Assembly: GCA_035518095.1 (NCBI GenBank) | Contig: DATIXX010000026.1 | Location: forward strand, 1 to 43,417 | Origin: Burkholderiales bacterium | GTDB taxonomy: Bacteria; Pseudomonadota; Gammaproteobacteria; Burkholderiales; JAHFRG01 | Reading direction: 5' to 3' | Length of the DNA: 43,417 bases | Notes under the pieces: model-generated | What the model saw: the letters and a program-made list of their open reading frames with translations, nothing else | The model's database searches: none | Told to the model about the DNA's origin: nothing | Made by a program: the position numbers and the translations under genes | In this document: piece by piece, positions 1 to 8,912 of the stretch | Layout of the letters: each line of letters begins with the position of its first letter | How positions within the stretch are numbered: position 1 is the first letter of the stretch

Positions 1-590
1 GAGATGCCCATGTCCGCGCTAAGAAAATGCGGGCGCAGAATCTCACGCGCTTCTCGGCACAGCTCCGGGATGCTGGTCTTGCGCGGTCTCTTGTGCTTGT
101 GCTCGAACAAATCCGAAATTTCGTCCTTGCTCTTGTGCACAACCGGGGCAACGATGTGCGAGGGCGGCTCGTGCGCAAGCTGCAGAATGTATTCACCGAG
201 ATCGGTTTCCACCACTTCAATGCCTGCTTTTTCCAGCACGTCGTCGAGCGCGCACTCTTCGCTTACCATGGATTTGGATTTGACCGCTTTGCGCACAGCG
301 TGCCTTTCCGCTATATCGCAGAGTATGCGATTTACGTCCTGCGCAGTTTCTGCCCAGTGCACCACCGCGCCACGCGCGGTCGCCGCCTGTTCGAACTGCT
401 CAAGGTAAAGGTCCAGGTCACGGATAACACGGTCCCTTATGGCGGCAGCGGCATCGCGGTACCCCTCGAAATTTTCCAACTGGCGAATGGCATCGGCACG
501 GGCGTGGACAAACTTCCCCTGCGCCTTGGACAGTGACTGCTGCAGTTGCGCATCGTCCAGTTTTTCGCGCGCCCGCGCCTTGAAATACAT
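1..590 (-). CDS. lutB: Lactate utilization protein B (LutB/YkgF), N-terminal part
   Basis: Open minus-strand frame running off the left edge; about 196 residues are visible of a family length near 470. The visible N-terminus matches the LutB/YkgF family, including VVKSKSMVSEE and ETDLGEYILQL, the conserved stretch before the ferredoxin-like iron-sulfur domain (outside the window). LutA, LutB and LutC together oxidise L-lactate to pyruvate in the cytoplasm. I chose ATG at 590; a GTG at 605 that overlaps the lutA stop codon is an in-frame alternative. It follows lutA directly, so the two are almost certainly co-transcribed and probably translationally coupled. Whether lutC follows cannot be seen. 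The identification is firm; the substrate (lactate) is inferred from the family. Confidence 0.88.
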   Translation of the reverse strand, partial: MYFKARAREKLDDAQLQQSLSKAQGKFVHARADAIRQLENFEGYRDAAAAIRDRVIRDLDLYLEQFEQAATARGAVVHWAETAQDVNRILCDIAERHAVRKAVKSKSMVSEECALDDVLEKAGIEVVETDLGEYILQLAHEPPSHIVAPVVHKSKDEISDLFEHKHKRPRKTSIPELCREAREILRPHFLSADMGI

Positions 591-604
591 AGACGTGATT
601 TGCA

Positions 605-1336
605 CTAATCCCCCCCGTCCCCCGCCAATACCTCGGCGACATGCAGCACCTGAGTTTTATAATCCCCAGTACGGCGCAATCGGCCCTCGATATTCAGCAT
701 GCAACCGAGATCCCCCAGCACCACGGCGTCCGCGCGGCTGCCTTGAATAGCCTTGCATTTGTTGTCCGCCATGCGTGTGGAAATATCGCCAAACTTGACC
801 GAAAATGTTCCCCCGAAGCCGCAACAGGTTTCGCAGTCCGGCATTTCCGTCAGATGCACACCGGGCATTTTGGCGAGTAACAGGCGCGGCTGTTTCTTCA
901 CTCCCAACTCGCGCAAGCCCGAACAGGAATCGTGGTAGGTGATGGTGCCATGGAAGCTGTTCGGAATCGCTTCCAGCTTCACCACATTGACCAGGAAATC
1001 GGTAAGCTCGAACGTGCGGCGCGAGAGCTCGCTGACTTTTTCAAGCTGTTGTGGCTCATCCTTGAACAAGCGGGGATAGTGTTCGCGTATCATTCCGGCG
1101 CAGGAACCGGATGGCGCCACCACGTACTCGCAGTCCGCGAATTCACGCACCATTTTGAGGGCCAAAGCTTTGGCCGGACGGGGATCGCCTGAATTATAAC
1201 CAGGCTGCCCACAGCAGGTTTGCGCATGCGGTACAACCACTTGACAACCTGCCGTCTCCAAGAGGCGTAGCGCCGCGAAACCGACGCGCGGGCGCATCAA
1301 ATCCACTAGGCAAGTAACGAATAGGCCTGCACGCAT
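605..1336 (-). CDS. lutA: Lactate utilization protein A (LutA/YkgE), Fe-S oxidoreductase
   Basis: About 243 residues with the two cysteine-rich CCG motifs of the LutA/GlpC/heterodisulfide-reductase family: CCGQPGYNSG in the first half and CCGFGGTFSVK in the second. These normally bind a cubane-type iron-sulfur centre. The protein belongs to the cytoplasmic LutABC L-lactate oxidation complex. The ATG at 1336 gives the family N-terminus MRAGLFVTCLVD; an upstream TTG at 1369 would add 11 residues with no family counterpart. It lies between egtD (81 bp upstream) and lutB, whose possible GTG start overlaps its stop. The related glycolate oxidase subunit GlcF is less likely because LutB follows. 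Confidence 0.9.
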   Translation of the reverse strand: MRAGLFVTCLVDLMRPRVGFAALRLLETAGCQVVVPHAQTCCGQPGYNSGDPRPAKALALKMVREFADCEYVVAPSGSCAGMIREHYPRLFKDEPQQLEKVSELSRRTFELTDFLVNVVKLEAIPNSFHGTITYHDSCSGLRELGVKKQPRLLLAKMPGVHLTEMPDCETCCGFGGTFSVKFGDISTRMADNKCKAIQGSRADAVVLGDLGCMLNIEGRLRRTGDYKTQVLHVAEVLAGDGGD

Positions 1337-1417
1337 CCCACGCACCGTTAATGACAAACCGATCGTCAATAATCATAGCATAAGGCGTGCGGTGGTCTCT
1401 CCATCTCCCGCGCAAAA

Positions 1418-2395
1418 TCAACCGCCTGCGCAAAGATAGTGTACGGAGAACAAATGCTCCTCATCGGTCCATGCGCGCAGCGGATCGAATCCCGCCTGAC
1501 GGGCTAGTTGCTGAAACTCGCGCAATGAGTATTTATAGGAATTCTCGGTATGAATTGTTTCCCCGGCACGGAAATCAAAGCATCTGCCCCCGATCATAAC
1601 TTGCTGCGCGGTCAGGCTTTCCAGGTGCATTTCAATCCGGCCTTCCTCTGCATTGTAAAAAGCCCGGTGACAAAACTTTTCCAGTCTGAAATTGCCATTA
1701 AGCTCGCGATTGATACGCGCCAGCAAGTTTAAATTGAATTCGGCTGTGACCCCCTTGCCATCGTTGTAGGCGGCTACCAGTCGTGCCTGCGGTTTTTTCA
1801 AATCGACCCCAACCAGCATCGCGCCTTGCGCACTGACGACCTGTGCCGCATGTTTCAGCAAAATCACGGTTTCCGCCTTGGTGAAATTGCCTATGGTGGA
1901 ACCTGAAAAATATATCGCCTTGCGCTTGAGTTCGGGCGCACTGCTGTCAGGTAGTTGCACAGCCTCGGAAAAATCAGCGCACACCGCGATAATTTGCATC
2001 CCTGGAAATTCCCGCGCCAGCATGCGCGAGGAAGCGCGCAGTTCCTCGCAAGCGACGTCGATCGGCAAATAGGCTGGCGGACGCAGGTGCTCAAGCAATA
2101 TGCGCGTTTTGCGGCTCGCGCCGCTGCCGTACTCGATCAATTGACAACCGCTGCCCAGAAGCTGCGCCATTTGCGCAGCAAACAGATGCATCATTGCGGT
2201 TTCAGTGCGCGTCAGGTAGTACTCGGGAAGCTCGCAAATGGCGGCAAACAGCTCGCAACCGCGGCGATCGTAAAAATACTTGGCAGGTATTTGTTTCTGC
2301 GGCTTGCTCAGTCCAGCCAGAACATCAGCGAGGAAATTTTGTCGCGCGGAAGGAAAATCATAAAACCGGACCGGCGGATGTCCGTCTGAACTCAT
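1418..2395 (-). CDS. egtD: L-histidine N-alpha-methyltransferase EgtD (ergothioneine pathway)
   Basis: 325 residues, the usual EgtD length. EgtD uses three SAM molecules to convert histidine to hercynine, the first step towards ergothioneine. The family N-terminus (YFYDRRGCELF, then LPEYYLTRTE), the SAM-binding segment IEYGSGASRKT, and YFSGSTIGNF are all visible. The start at 2395 has AGGGG nearby and lies only 8 bp after the upstream PBP7-like gene's stop, so the two are probably in one operon. The usual partner egtB (sulfoxide synthase) is not adjacent: upstream is a cell-wall endopeptidase and downstream lutA. Whether ergothioneine is completed therefore depends on genes outside the window. 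Confidence 0.9.
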   Translation of the reverse strand: MSSDGHPPVRFYDFPSARQNFLADVLAGLSKPQKQIPAKYFYDRRGCELFAAICELPEYYLTRTETAMMHLFAAQMAQLLGSGCQLIEYGSGASRKTRILLEHLRPPAYLPIDVACEELRASSRMLAREFPGMQIIAVCADFSEAVQLPDSSAPELKRKAIYFSGSTIGNFTKAETVILLKHAAQVVSAQGAMLVGVDLKKPQARLVAAYNDGKGVTAEFNLNLLARINRELNGNFRLEKFCHRAFYNAEEGRIEMHLESLTAQQVMIGGRCFDFRAGETIHTENSYKYSLREFQQLARQAGFDPLRAWTDEEHLFSVHYLCAGG

Positions 2396-2403
2396 TACCC
2401 CTG

Positions 2404-3405
2404 TTAGCTTGAGTGCGGCTTATAGGCAAGGCTGGTTTCGATCCACCTTTTGATGCGGTTGGCGTCCGCGATGCGTGTGTATTTGCCCCATGAATCAAGT
2501 AACACGATGATGACCGCCTGCTCTGCGATTTTTGCCTGCATCACCAGACAGCGTCCGGAATCGCGGATGTAGCCGGTTTTTGACAGCCCGATGTCCCACC
2601 TTTTGCTTCTAACCAGCAGGTTGGAATTGTGGAACGGCAGGTTGCGCCGCTTGCGCAGTTCCACTGCATATGAGGGCGTAGTGGTAAATTCGCGTATTAA
2701 CTCGTAATCGTAACTGGCCTTCACCATCTTAACCAAATCCTGCGCGGTGGCAACGTTGCCGCTATTGAGGCCGGTGGGATCAACGAACCGGCTGTCCATC
2801 ATGTCTAAAGCTTCCGCCTTGCGGTTCATGGCCGCAATAAAAGCCGGAACTCCCCCGGGATACGTGCGCGCCAATGCAGCCGCAGCACGATTTTCGGAAG
2901 CCATCAAGGCGAGTTGCAGTAACTCACGGCGGGTCAAATTCAGGCCGACCTTGAGCTTGGAACGGGTGCCACGCAAGGTATCCACATCTTCTTTTGATAT
3001 GGTGATTTCCTCATCCAGCGGTAATTGCGCATCGAGCACGACCATGGCCGTCATTAGTTTGGTAATCGATGCTATCGGCATGGGCACGTCGGTATTCTTG
3101 GCATAAAGCGGGCGCTCCTGCTGTTGCTCGACTACCAGCGCCGCCGCGGAACGCATGCCGCGCAGTTTCGAGGGGTCGAGAGGCGGCAATTCCGGCTCTG
3201 CTTCGGTAGCAGCCTTCGTAGGTTCTTGGGGCTGGGGGGATTCCTGGGGGGCTTCCTGCGCGGCTCCGGCCGGACCCGTCACTGCGTCTGATTCGACGGG
3301 CGCTTGAACATCAACCTGCGCCGCTTGCGGCGTAACTTCGTCGTCGGCGGTGACTGCTCCCGCTGTCAAAAAAAATACGCCGAGAATTAGGAATTTTCTT
3401 GTCAT
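2404..3405 (-). CDS. pbpG: D-alanyl-D-alanine endopeptidase, PBP7/PbpG-like
   Basis: 333 residues. A signal peptide (about residues 1-20, ending AGAVTA) is followed by a Pro/Glu/Ala-rich linker (about 21-75) and a peptidase S11 domain. The three penicillin-binding motifs are present: SxxK at S113-K116 (SITK), SxN at S170-N172 (SEN), and KTG at 276-278. The domain lacks the long C-terminal part of PBP5-type carboxypeptidases, which fits PBP7 endopeptidases that cleave D-Ala-DAP cross-links in the periplasm. The long acidic, proline-rich linker is longer than in the E. coli enzyme and may let the domain reach through the periplasm. It is the first gene of a run into egtD. Confidence 0.85.
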   Translation of the reverse strand: MTRKFLILGVFFLTAGAVTADDEVTPQAAQVDVQAPVESDAVTGPAGAAQEAPQESPQPQEPTKAATEAEPELPPLDPSKLRGMRSAAALVVEQQQERPLYAKNTDVPMPIASITKLMTAMVVLDAQLPLDEEITISKEDVDTLRGTRSKLKVGLNLTRRELLQLALMASENRAAAALARTYPGGVPAFIAAMNRKAEALDMMDSRFVDPTGLNSGNVATAQDLVKMVKASYDYELIREFTTTPSYAVELRKRRNLPFHNSNLLVRSKRWDIGLSKTGYIRDSGRCLVMQAKIAEQAVIIVLLDSWGKYTRIADANRIKRWIETSLAYKPHSS

Positions 3406-3626
3406 TCGTGTTTTTACTTAATTTGATGAAACGCAACAGCTTTTCGCAGTGCCTCCCTAAAAGCCAGACGCCATGATCGCAGCTAAACTAAAAAAAATCA
3501 AGGTATAAGTTCACATTTTTGACCCATGATTTCAAGGCTAAATCCGACCCCTTTGAATTTAACGGTTAAGGGTACGGAGGGGCCAAGGCGGGGCGTGGGT
3601 GACTTCAGGACTCGAGAAGTCGTGCT

Positions 3627-5456
3627 TCACGCGCGTATTTTTTCTACTTGGGGCACACTTTGTGGTTTCTTGTCACGCTCGGCTTCTTCCTGCTGCTGCA
3701 ACGCCCACATGCGGGCATATGCGCCCTGCTGGCCTAGGAGCTCGCGATGCGTGCCGCGCTCGATGATGCGACCATGGTCCATCACCAAAATTTGGTCGGC
3801 GTCGACTACTGTGGATAGTCGATGGGCAATAGTAAGCGTGGTGCGGTTGGCGGCAATGCGCCTGAGTTCTGCCTGAATCGCTTTTTCCGATTTCGAATCG
3901 AGCGCCGAAGTCGCCTCGTCGAAAATCAGTATGCGCGGATTTTTCAGAATTGCTCGTGCAATCGCTACACGCTGCTTCTCGCCGCCTGATAATTTCAAAC
4001 CGCGCTCGCCCACCATGGTATCGTAGCCGTCCGGCAGGGTCATGATAAAGTCGTGGATGTGGGCCGATTTCGCCGCCTCGATGACATCTTCGCGAGACGC
4101 TCGCGGCCGCCCGTAGTTGATATTGTAAAAAATAGTGTCGTTAAACAGTACGGTGTCTTGGGGAACGATGCCGATCATAGCGCGTAAAGATTTTTGCGCC
4201 ACGTCGCGGATGTCTTGAGCGTCCACGGTAATGCGCCCGCTCCAGACATCGTAGAAGCGGAACAGTAACCGCGCGAGCGTAGACTTGCCAGATCCGCTCT
4301 CACCCACAACCGCGACCGTTCTTCCCGAAGCAATCTCAAAACTCACGTCGAACAGGATCTGGCGCTTCGTTTCATAACCGAAATTCACTCTATCGAAGCA
4401 CACGGCTGCCTTGCTTACCATGAGATCGCGCGCGCCGGGGCAGTCCTGGATTTCCAGATTTTCATCCAGCAGGGTAAACATCCTTTCCATATCGGCCAGC
4501 GAATGACGGATCTCCCGGTATACGAAACCCAGGAAGTTGAGCGGCAGATAAAGCTGCAGCATAAACGCGTTAACCAGCACCAAATCGCCCAGCGTCATGC
4601 TGCCCTTGACCACACCGCGCGCCGCGAGAACCATTAACAGCGTCATGCCCACCGCGATAATTGCCGATTGACCGGCATTCAACCCGGCGAGCGAAGTTTG
4701 GTTGCGCACCGCCGCTTTTTCCCACACCTGCAAGCCCTCGTCGTAGCGCCGTGCTTCCCACTGCTCATTGCCAAAATATTTCACTGTTTCATAATTGAGC
4801 AAACTGTCTACGGCGCGCGTGTTGGCCTTGGAGTCGGAGTCGTTCATGGTGCGGCGATACACCATGCGCCACTCGGTCACCAACAAAGTGAAGGCGACGT
4901 AAATGGCCAGTGTGACGAAGGTTACCACCGCAAACCACACGTCATACTTAGCCAGCAGAATGGCGGCTACCATCGCGATTTCCACAAATGTAGGCAAAAT
5001 GTTGAACAGCATGAACTGCAGCAGGAAAGAAATGCCACGGGTTCCGCGCTCAATGTCGCGCGATACTCCGCCGGTTTGCCGATCCAGATGGAAACGCAGG
5101 GAAAGCGAATGCAAATGGCTGAAAACTTTGAGCGCCACGCGGCGGATCGCGCGTTGCGTCACCTTCGCGAACACCGCATCACGCAGCTCGCCAAATAGCG
5201 TAGCTGAAAAACGCAGCAAGCCGTAAGCCGCGAGCAAGGCCAGCGGCACCGCAACGAGTACCTGCTTCGCGCTTAACGAATCTACAATGCTCTTGAGCGC
5301 GAGTGGCACTGCAACGTTGGCGAGCTTGGCAAAGATCAGCAAGCTGAGCGCCAATGCCACCCGGCCCTTGAACTCCCATAAATAAGGAAGCAGAGTTCCG
5401 ACGGTTTTCCAGTCGTTCTGGCGTTTCGGCGGTTTGCCGAAATGAGTCATTCGCAT
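3627..5456 (-). CDS. Atm1-type ABC exporter (fused permease and ATPase)
   Basis: About 609 residues. An N-terminal six-helix ABC exporter domain (about residues 20-320) contains TGGVSRDIERGTRGI and LLNYETVKYFGNE, segments characteristic of the Atm1/HMT1 subfamily. A nucleotide-binding domain follows with Walker A GESGSGKST, signature LSGGEKQRVAIARA, Walker B ILIFDEATSALD and the switch histidine in AHRLST. Family members work as homodimers in the inner membrane and export glutathione-linked metal or sulfur compounds; the substrate here is inferred. ATG at 5456 or 5450 is more likely than the GTG at 5474. No partner gene is adjacent; 162 bp or more separates it from clsB on one side and about 220 bp from pbpG on the other. 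Confidence 0.88.
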   Translation of the reverse strand: MRMTHFGKPPKRQNDWKTVGTLLPYLWEFKGRVALALSLLIFAKLANVAVPLALKSIVDSLSAKQVLVAVPLALLAAYGLLRFSATLFGELRDAVFAKVTQRAIRRVALKVFSHLHSLSLRFHLDRQTGGVSRDIERGTRGISFLLQFMLFNILPTFVEIAMVAAILLAKYDVWFAVVTFVTLAIYVAFTLLVTEWRMVYRRTMNDSDSKANTRAVDSLLNYETVKYFGNEQWEARRYDEGLQVWEKAAVRNQTSLAGLNAGQSAIIAVGMTLLMVLAARGVVKGSMTLGDLVLVNAFMLQLYLPLNFLGFVYREIRHSLADMERMFTLLDENLEIQDCPGARDLMVSKAAVCFDRVNFGYETKRQILFDVSFEIASGRTVAVVGESGSGKSTLARLLFRFYDVWSGRITVDAQDIRDVAQKSLRAMIGIVPQDTVLFNDTIFYNINYGRPRASREDVIEAAKSAHIHDFIMTLPDGYDTMVGERGLKLSGGEKQRVAIARAILKNPRILIFDEATSALDSKSEKAIQAELRRIAANRTTLTIAHRLSTVVDADQILVMDHGRIIERGTHRELLGQQGAYARMWALQQQEEAERDKKPQSVPQVEKIRA

Positions 5457-5636
5457 GGCATCAAAGCGTATCACCCCGCAGCTTGCTTGGCGAGCAGGAT
5501 AGATTGGTTCCGGATCGCCTCGGGCTGAAAATCAATACACGAAATAACCCAAAGCAATAAAAACTTTCGGCTCACACGACGAACGGGGTGTCAGGGCCTT
5601 GAAGCGGCAATAGCAGCGGAATCAATCAGGGTTTTT

Positions 5637-6812
5637 CTAACGGGGTCGCTTGAATTCATGCTCGCGCCCGTAGCCGAACACACCGGTGAAGAAACGCGCC
5701 GCGCCATAGCTGATCCATATCAGAACGCGTTGCGGGAGCGGCAGGTTCTTCCAGCGTTCGCGCATGACTTGGTGCGCACCTTGTGCGATCGCCTGCATAA
5801 GGCTCTGCCTGAGCTGATGCGCGAAGCCGTTGTCTTCCACCACTACGTTTGCTTCCAGCCCCAACAACATGCTGAAGGGGTCGATATTGGAGGAACCGAC
5901 CGTAGCCCAATAGCCATCCATCACCGCCACCTTGGCGTGCATAAAGCTCTTGTGGTATTCGTAAATTTGCACGCCGGCGTCCAAAAAATATCCATACAGC
6001 GCGCGCGACGCGTAGTGCAGCAGTAGGTATTCCACCCGGCCTTGCAGCAGGAGTATGACGCGCACGCCGCGCGCTGCAGCGTTGATCAGTGCGCGGCGAA
6101 AATTGCGGCCGGGAAGAAAATAGGCGTTGGCGATGATGATCTCCTGTTTCGCTGCGGCAATCGCACCGAGATAGGCCTGCTCGATGTCGCGGCGGTGGCG
6201 CACGTTGTCACGGGTGACCAGCGCCGCGCGCTGCTCCCCGTAGGGCGAAAGCGTCGCCGACAAACCCCGAGTGTGACGCCATTCGCGCCGCAGGTGCGTC
6301 CAGGTGACTCGCGCCCACAGGTCTCTCGCGGCAACATGTACCACCCGCACCAGCGGCCCCTCGATTTTTACCGCGTAATCGAAGCGCGGCGGAACCTGCT
6401 TGGGGGTATGCATGTCGTCGATAATATTGATGCCACCGACGAACGCGATCCTGCTGTCGATTTCCGCAAGTTTGCGGTGCATGCGCCGCAGCCGCTGGCG
6501 CCTGATTTTAAAGCTCAAGACCTCGGGCCGGAACAGCAGCACCTGGACACCCGCCTGTGTCATGTCGGCGATCAATTCCGAGGGCAGAGATTTTGAGCCG
6601 AAACCGTCCAGCAGCAGATGTACCGAGACGCCGCGCCCTGCCGCGCGTTTCAGAGCTTGTGCGATGCGCCTTCCGGTATCATCGTTTTCAAAGATATACG
6701 CTGCCAGAAAAATCTCCAGCGACGCTTTGTCAATTGCGGCCTCCAGCTCAGGGAAATATTCGACTCCGTTGTGCAGCAGCGTGAGCCTGTTGCCGGCAAT
6801 GAAACGCATCAT
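5637..6812 (-). CDS. clsB: Cardiolipin synthase B (phospholipase D family)
   Basis: 391 residues with two phospholipase D HKD motifs: H112-x-K114 with D119 (HRKLAEID) and H292-x-K294 with D299 (HAKVAVMD), the second followed by VGSSNIDP. The enzyme forms cardiolipin at the inner membrane; E. coli ClsB can use phosphatidylglycerol with phosphatidylethanolamine or make phosphatidylglycerol from other donors. There are no N-terminal membrane helices, as expected for ClsB rather than ClsA. Two adjacent ATGs (6812, 6809) make the exact start ambiguous by one codon. It follows ybhP by 53 bp, the same pairing as in E. coli ybhP-clsB. Confidence 0.9.
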   Translation of the reverse strand: MMRFIAGNRLTLLHNGVEYFPELEAAIDKASLEIFLAAYIFENDDTGRRIAQALKRAAGRGVSVHLLLDGFGSKSLPSELIADMTQAGVQVLLFRPEVLSFKIRRQRLRRMHRKLAEIDSRIAFVGGINIIDDMHTPKQVPPRFDYAVKIEGPLVRVVHVAARDLWARVTWTHLRREWRHTRGLSATLSPYGEQRAALVTRDNVRHRRDIEQAYLGAIAAAKQEIIIANAYFLPGRNFRRALINAAARGVRVILLLQGRVEYLLLHYASRALYGYFLDAGVQIYEYHKSFMHAKVAVMDGYWATVGSSNIDPFSMLLGLEANVVVEDNGFAHQLRQSLMQAIAQGAHQVMRERWKNLPLPQRVLIWISYGAARFFTGVFGYGREHEFKRPR

Positions 6813-6865
6813 CGCACCAAAAAGTTGAGCTTGGAGAGTTGTCGCAGAGTGCCTGTGGAAGCGTT

Positions 6866-7618
6866 CTAGACTCGCATCATGGTTGCAGAGAGCGCGGCGT
6901 GATCGGAGATTTTCGACCAGGGCCGGCCGCGATGCACGTGCACGCGCTCGACGCGGAATCCGCGTATGTATATGCGGTCCAGCCGGAACACCGGCATCGC
7001 AGCGGGGAAACTGCGCGCGGGCCTGCCGCGGACGAGCTCGAATACCTCGTGCAAGTACAACGAATCGGCCAAAATTCGGCCGGCCCGGCTGCGCCAGTCG
7101 TTGAAATCGCCGGCGATAATGAGCGGTGCGCGGGCCGGAACCAGTTTCTCGATGTGGTCCCGCAATTGGAGCAACTGCTTTTCACGCCAGCGCGAAAAAA
7201 GGCCCAAATGCACGTTGATGCAATGCAGGTGCTCAGTCCATCCCGGCACGTTCATCTCACAATGCAGCATGCCGCGGCTTTCAAGTGCATGCGCGGAAAC
7301 ATCAAGATTGTCCCAGCGCACAATCGGGAAGCGGCTCAGAATGGCATTGCCGTGGTGGCCTTCGTCGTACACCGAATTCTTGCCGTAGCTAAAATCGCTC
7401 CATACCGTGTCGGCGAGAAATTCGTATTGGGGTATTTGCGGCCAGTTTGTGTAGTGCGCGGCATGGTGACCGTGGTAGCCCTGCACTTCTTGCAGAAACA
7501 CCACGTCTGCGCGCATCGCGTGCAGACGCTCGCGCAGTTCGTGCACCATCATGCGCCGGTTGAAATGCGAAAAACCCTTGTGAATGTTGTAGGTCGCGAC
7601 GTGCAACGTTTTGCTCAT
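6866..7618 (-). CDS. ybhP: Endonuclease/exonuclease/phosphatase family protein, YbhP-like
   Basis: About 250 residues of the EEP (exonuclease III/DNase I-like) fold. Visible motifs are ATYNIHKGF near the N-terminus, FLQEVQG with the metal-binding glutamate, IAGDFNDWR with the catalytic Asp/Asn, and SDHAALSA at the C-terminus with the Asp-His pair. The ATG at 7618 gives the normal family N-terminus; the extra upstream 24 codons look unlike the family. The gene sits directly before clsB, as ybhP does in enterobacteria, suggesting a membrane-phospholipid role, but its substrate is not established. Confidence 0.85.
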   Translation of the reverse strand: MSKTLHVATYNIHKGFSHFNRRMMVHELRERLHAMRADVVFLQEVQGYHGHHAAHYTNWPQIPQYEFLADTVWSDFSYGKNSVYDEGHHGNAILSRFPIVRWDNLDVSAHALESRGMLHCEMNVPGWTEHLHCINVHLGLFSRWREKQLLQLRDHIEKLVPARAPLIIAGDFNDWRSRAGRILADSLYLHEVFELVRGRPARSFPAAMPVFRLDRIYIRGFRVERVHVHRGRPWSKISDHAALSATMMRV

Positions 7619-7729
7619 GATTGTGCGTGTATTTAATTTAAGTTGAACGCGGCGCCTCTGCCACAGACCGCTCCGCGGAACGGGTGGCACATTTCATTCA
7701 ACGAAGATACAACTTGAGGTGCAAGGCGT

Positions 7730-8827
7730 CTAGGAAACTTGAAGCATGCGATCCAGCGCGAGCCGCGCCAGTTCGGAGTCCCGTTGCGGCACGCGGATTT
7801 GATTTACCACCTTCCCGGCAACCAAGTTTTCCAGCGCCCAAGCGAGGTGCTGCGGGTCGATGCGCGCCATGGTCGAACACATGCACACCGTGGGCGCCAT
7901 GAATTTCACGATTTTGCCCTCGGGCTTCACTTCTTCGGCAAGGCGATTTACCAGGTTGAGCTCTGTGCCCACGAGCCACTGTGTGTTGGATTTGGCTGCT
8001 TTTACGGTTTTTAGAATGGTTTCGGTTGAGCCCACGTAATCCGAAAGCTTGCACACCTCGAATTTGCATTCAGGGTGTGAAATCACCAGGCCATCGGGGT
8101 ATTGATTGCGGAATTTCAGCACCTGCTGCGGCTGGAACATCTGGTGCACCGAGCAATGGCCTTTCCACAGGAGGAGCTTGGCATTTCCAATTTGTTCGGG
8201 AGTCAGCCCCCCCATCGGTTCGTCGGGATCCCATACCGGCATGTCCGCAAGCGGTATTCCGAGGTTGTACCCGCTCCAGCGTCCCAGATGTTGATCGGGA
8301 AAGAACAACGCCTTGTCGCGCTGTTTGAACGACCATTGCAGAATTTTTCCTGCGTTACTTGAGGTGCAGACAATACCGCCATGCTCGCCGCAGAATGCTT
8401 TCAAATCGGCTGCGGAATTGATATAGGTAACCGGCGTGACCGACCGCTCGGGATCGAGCACCTGCGAAAGCTCACGCCAGGCGCGCTCCACCTTCGCAAG
8501 GTTCGCCATGTCCGCCATCGAGCAGCCCGCATTCAAGTCAGGCAAAATCACCGCGCGCTTGCCAAAGGTGAGAATGTCAGCGACTTCGGCCATGAAATGC
8601 ACGCCACAAAACACAATGTATTCGGCGGAAGTTTCCGACGCAAGACGCGAGAGCTTCAGCGAATCACCGGTCAAATCTGCATGCTTATAGACATCGGCGC
8701 GTTGATAATGATGGCCGAGAATAATCGCGCGGCGGCCAAGAGCAGCCCGGGCGGCGAGGATACGTTCCTCGCAGTTCTCGTCCTTCATTACGCCGAAGCG
8801 GTCAAAAGCTATCGCGCCTGTTTGCAT
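7730..8827 (-). CDS. nadA: Quinolinate synthase A
   Basis: 365 residues, close to the NadA family length. NadA condenses iminoaspartate with dihydroxyacetone phosphate to make quinolinate for de novo NAD synthesis and holds a [4Fe-4S] cluster by three cysteines. The candidate ligands are visible in NAGCSMADM, HPECKFEVC and PTVCMCSTMARI; IVFCGVHFMAE and RAIILGHHYQR also match the family. nadB and nadC are not nearby, so it appears to be a single-gene unit. A TATAAT sequence lies upstream at 8878-8883. Confidence 0.93.
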   Translation of the reverse strand: MQTGAIAFDRFGVMKDENCEERILAARAALGRRAIILGHHYQRADVYKHADLTGDSLKLSRLASETSAEYIVFCGVHFMAEVADILTFGKRAVILPDLNAGCSMADMANLAKVERAWRELSQVLDPERSVTPVTYINSAADLKAFCGEHGGIVCTSSNAGKILQWSFKQRDKALFFPDQHLGRWSGYNLGIPLADMPVWDPDEPMGGLTPEQIGNAKLLLWKGHCSVHQMFQPQQVLKFRNQYPDGLVISHPECKFEVCKLSDYVGSTETILKTVKAAKSNTQWLVGTELNLVNRLAEEVKPEGKIVKFMAPTVCMCSTMARIDPQHLAWALENLVAGKVVNQIRVPQRDSELARLALDRMLQVS

Positions 8828-8877
8828 GAAAAATACCCAATAAAATTGTGCGCCCCCGCGCCGCCAATCACCAATAC

Positions 8878-8883
8878 ATTATA
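8878..8883 (-). promoter_or_regulatory. Candidate -10 box upstream of nadA
   Basis: The minus strand reads TATAAT, 51 bp upstream of the nadA start, in the gap after nudB. No convincing -35 hexamer is visible at 16-18 bp, so this is a partial promoter match only. Confidence 0.35.
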
Positions 8884-8912
8884 AGACAAAATATCCAGCC
8901 TAATGTCACGGT

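Noticed and set aside
27-536. Plus-strand frame of 169 codons at the left edge
   Set aside because: It is the reverse shadow of the lutB N-terminus, which matches its family in the minus strand.
3406-3626. Gap between the PBP7-like gene and the ABC exporter, checked for a small RNA, terminator or gene
   Set aside because: There is an eight-base A-run near 3490 but no stem before it on either strand and no credible frame; nothing supportable seen.
4668-5198. Plus-strand frame of 176 codons over the ABC exporter
   Set aside because: It is antisense to the well-conserved membrane domain; His/Gln-rich shadow composition.
5475-5636. Gap between the ABC exporter and clsB
   Set aside because: No ORF, hairpin with U-tract or clear promoter could be identified.
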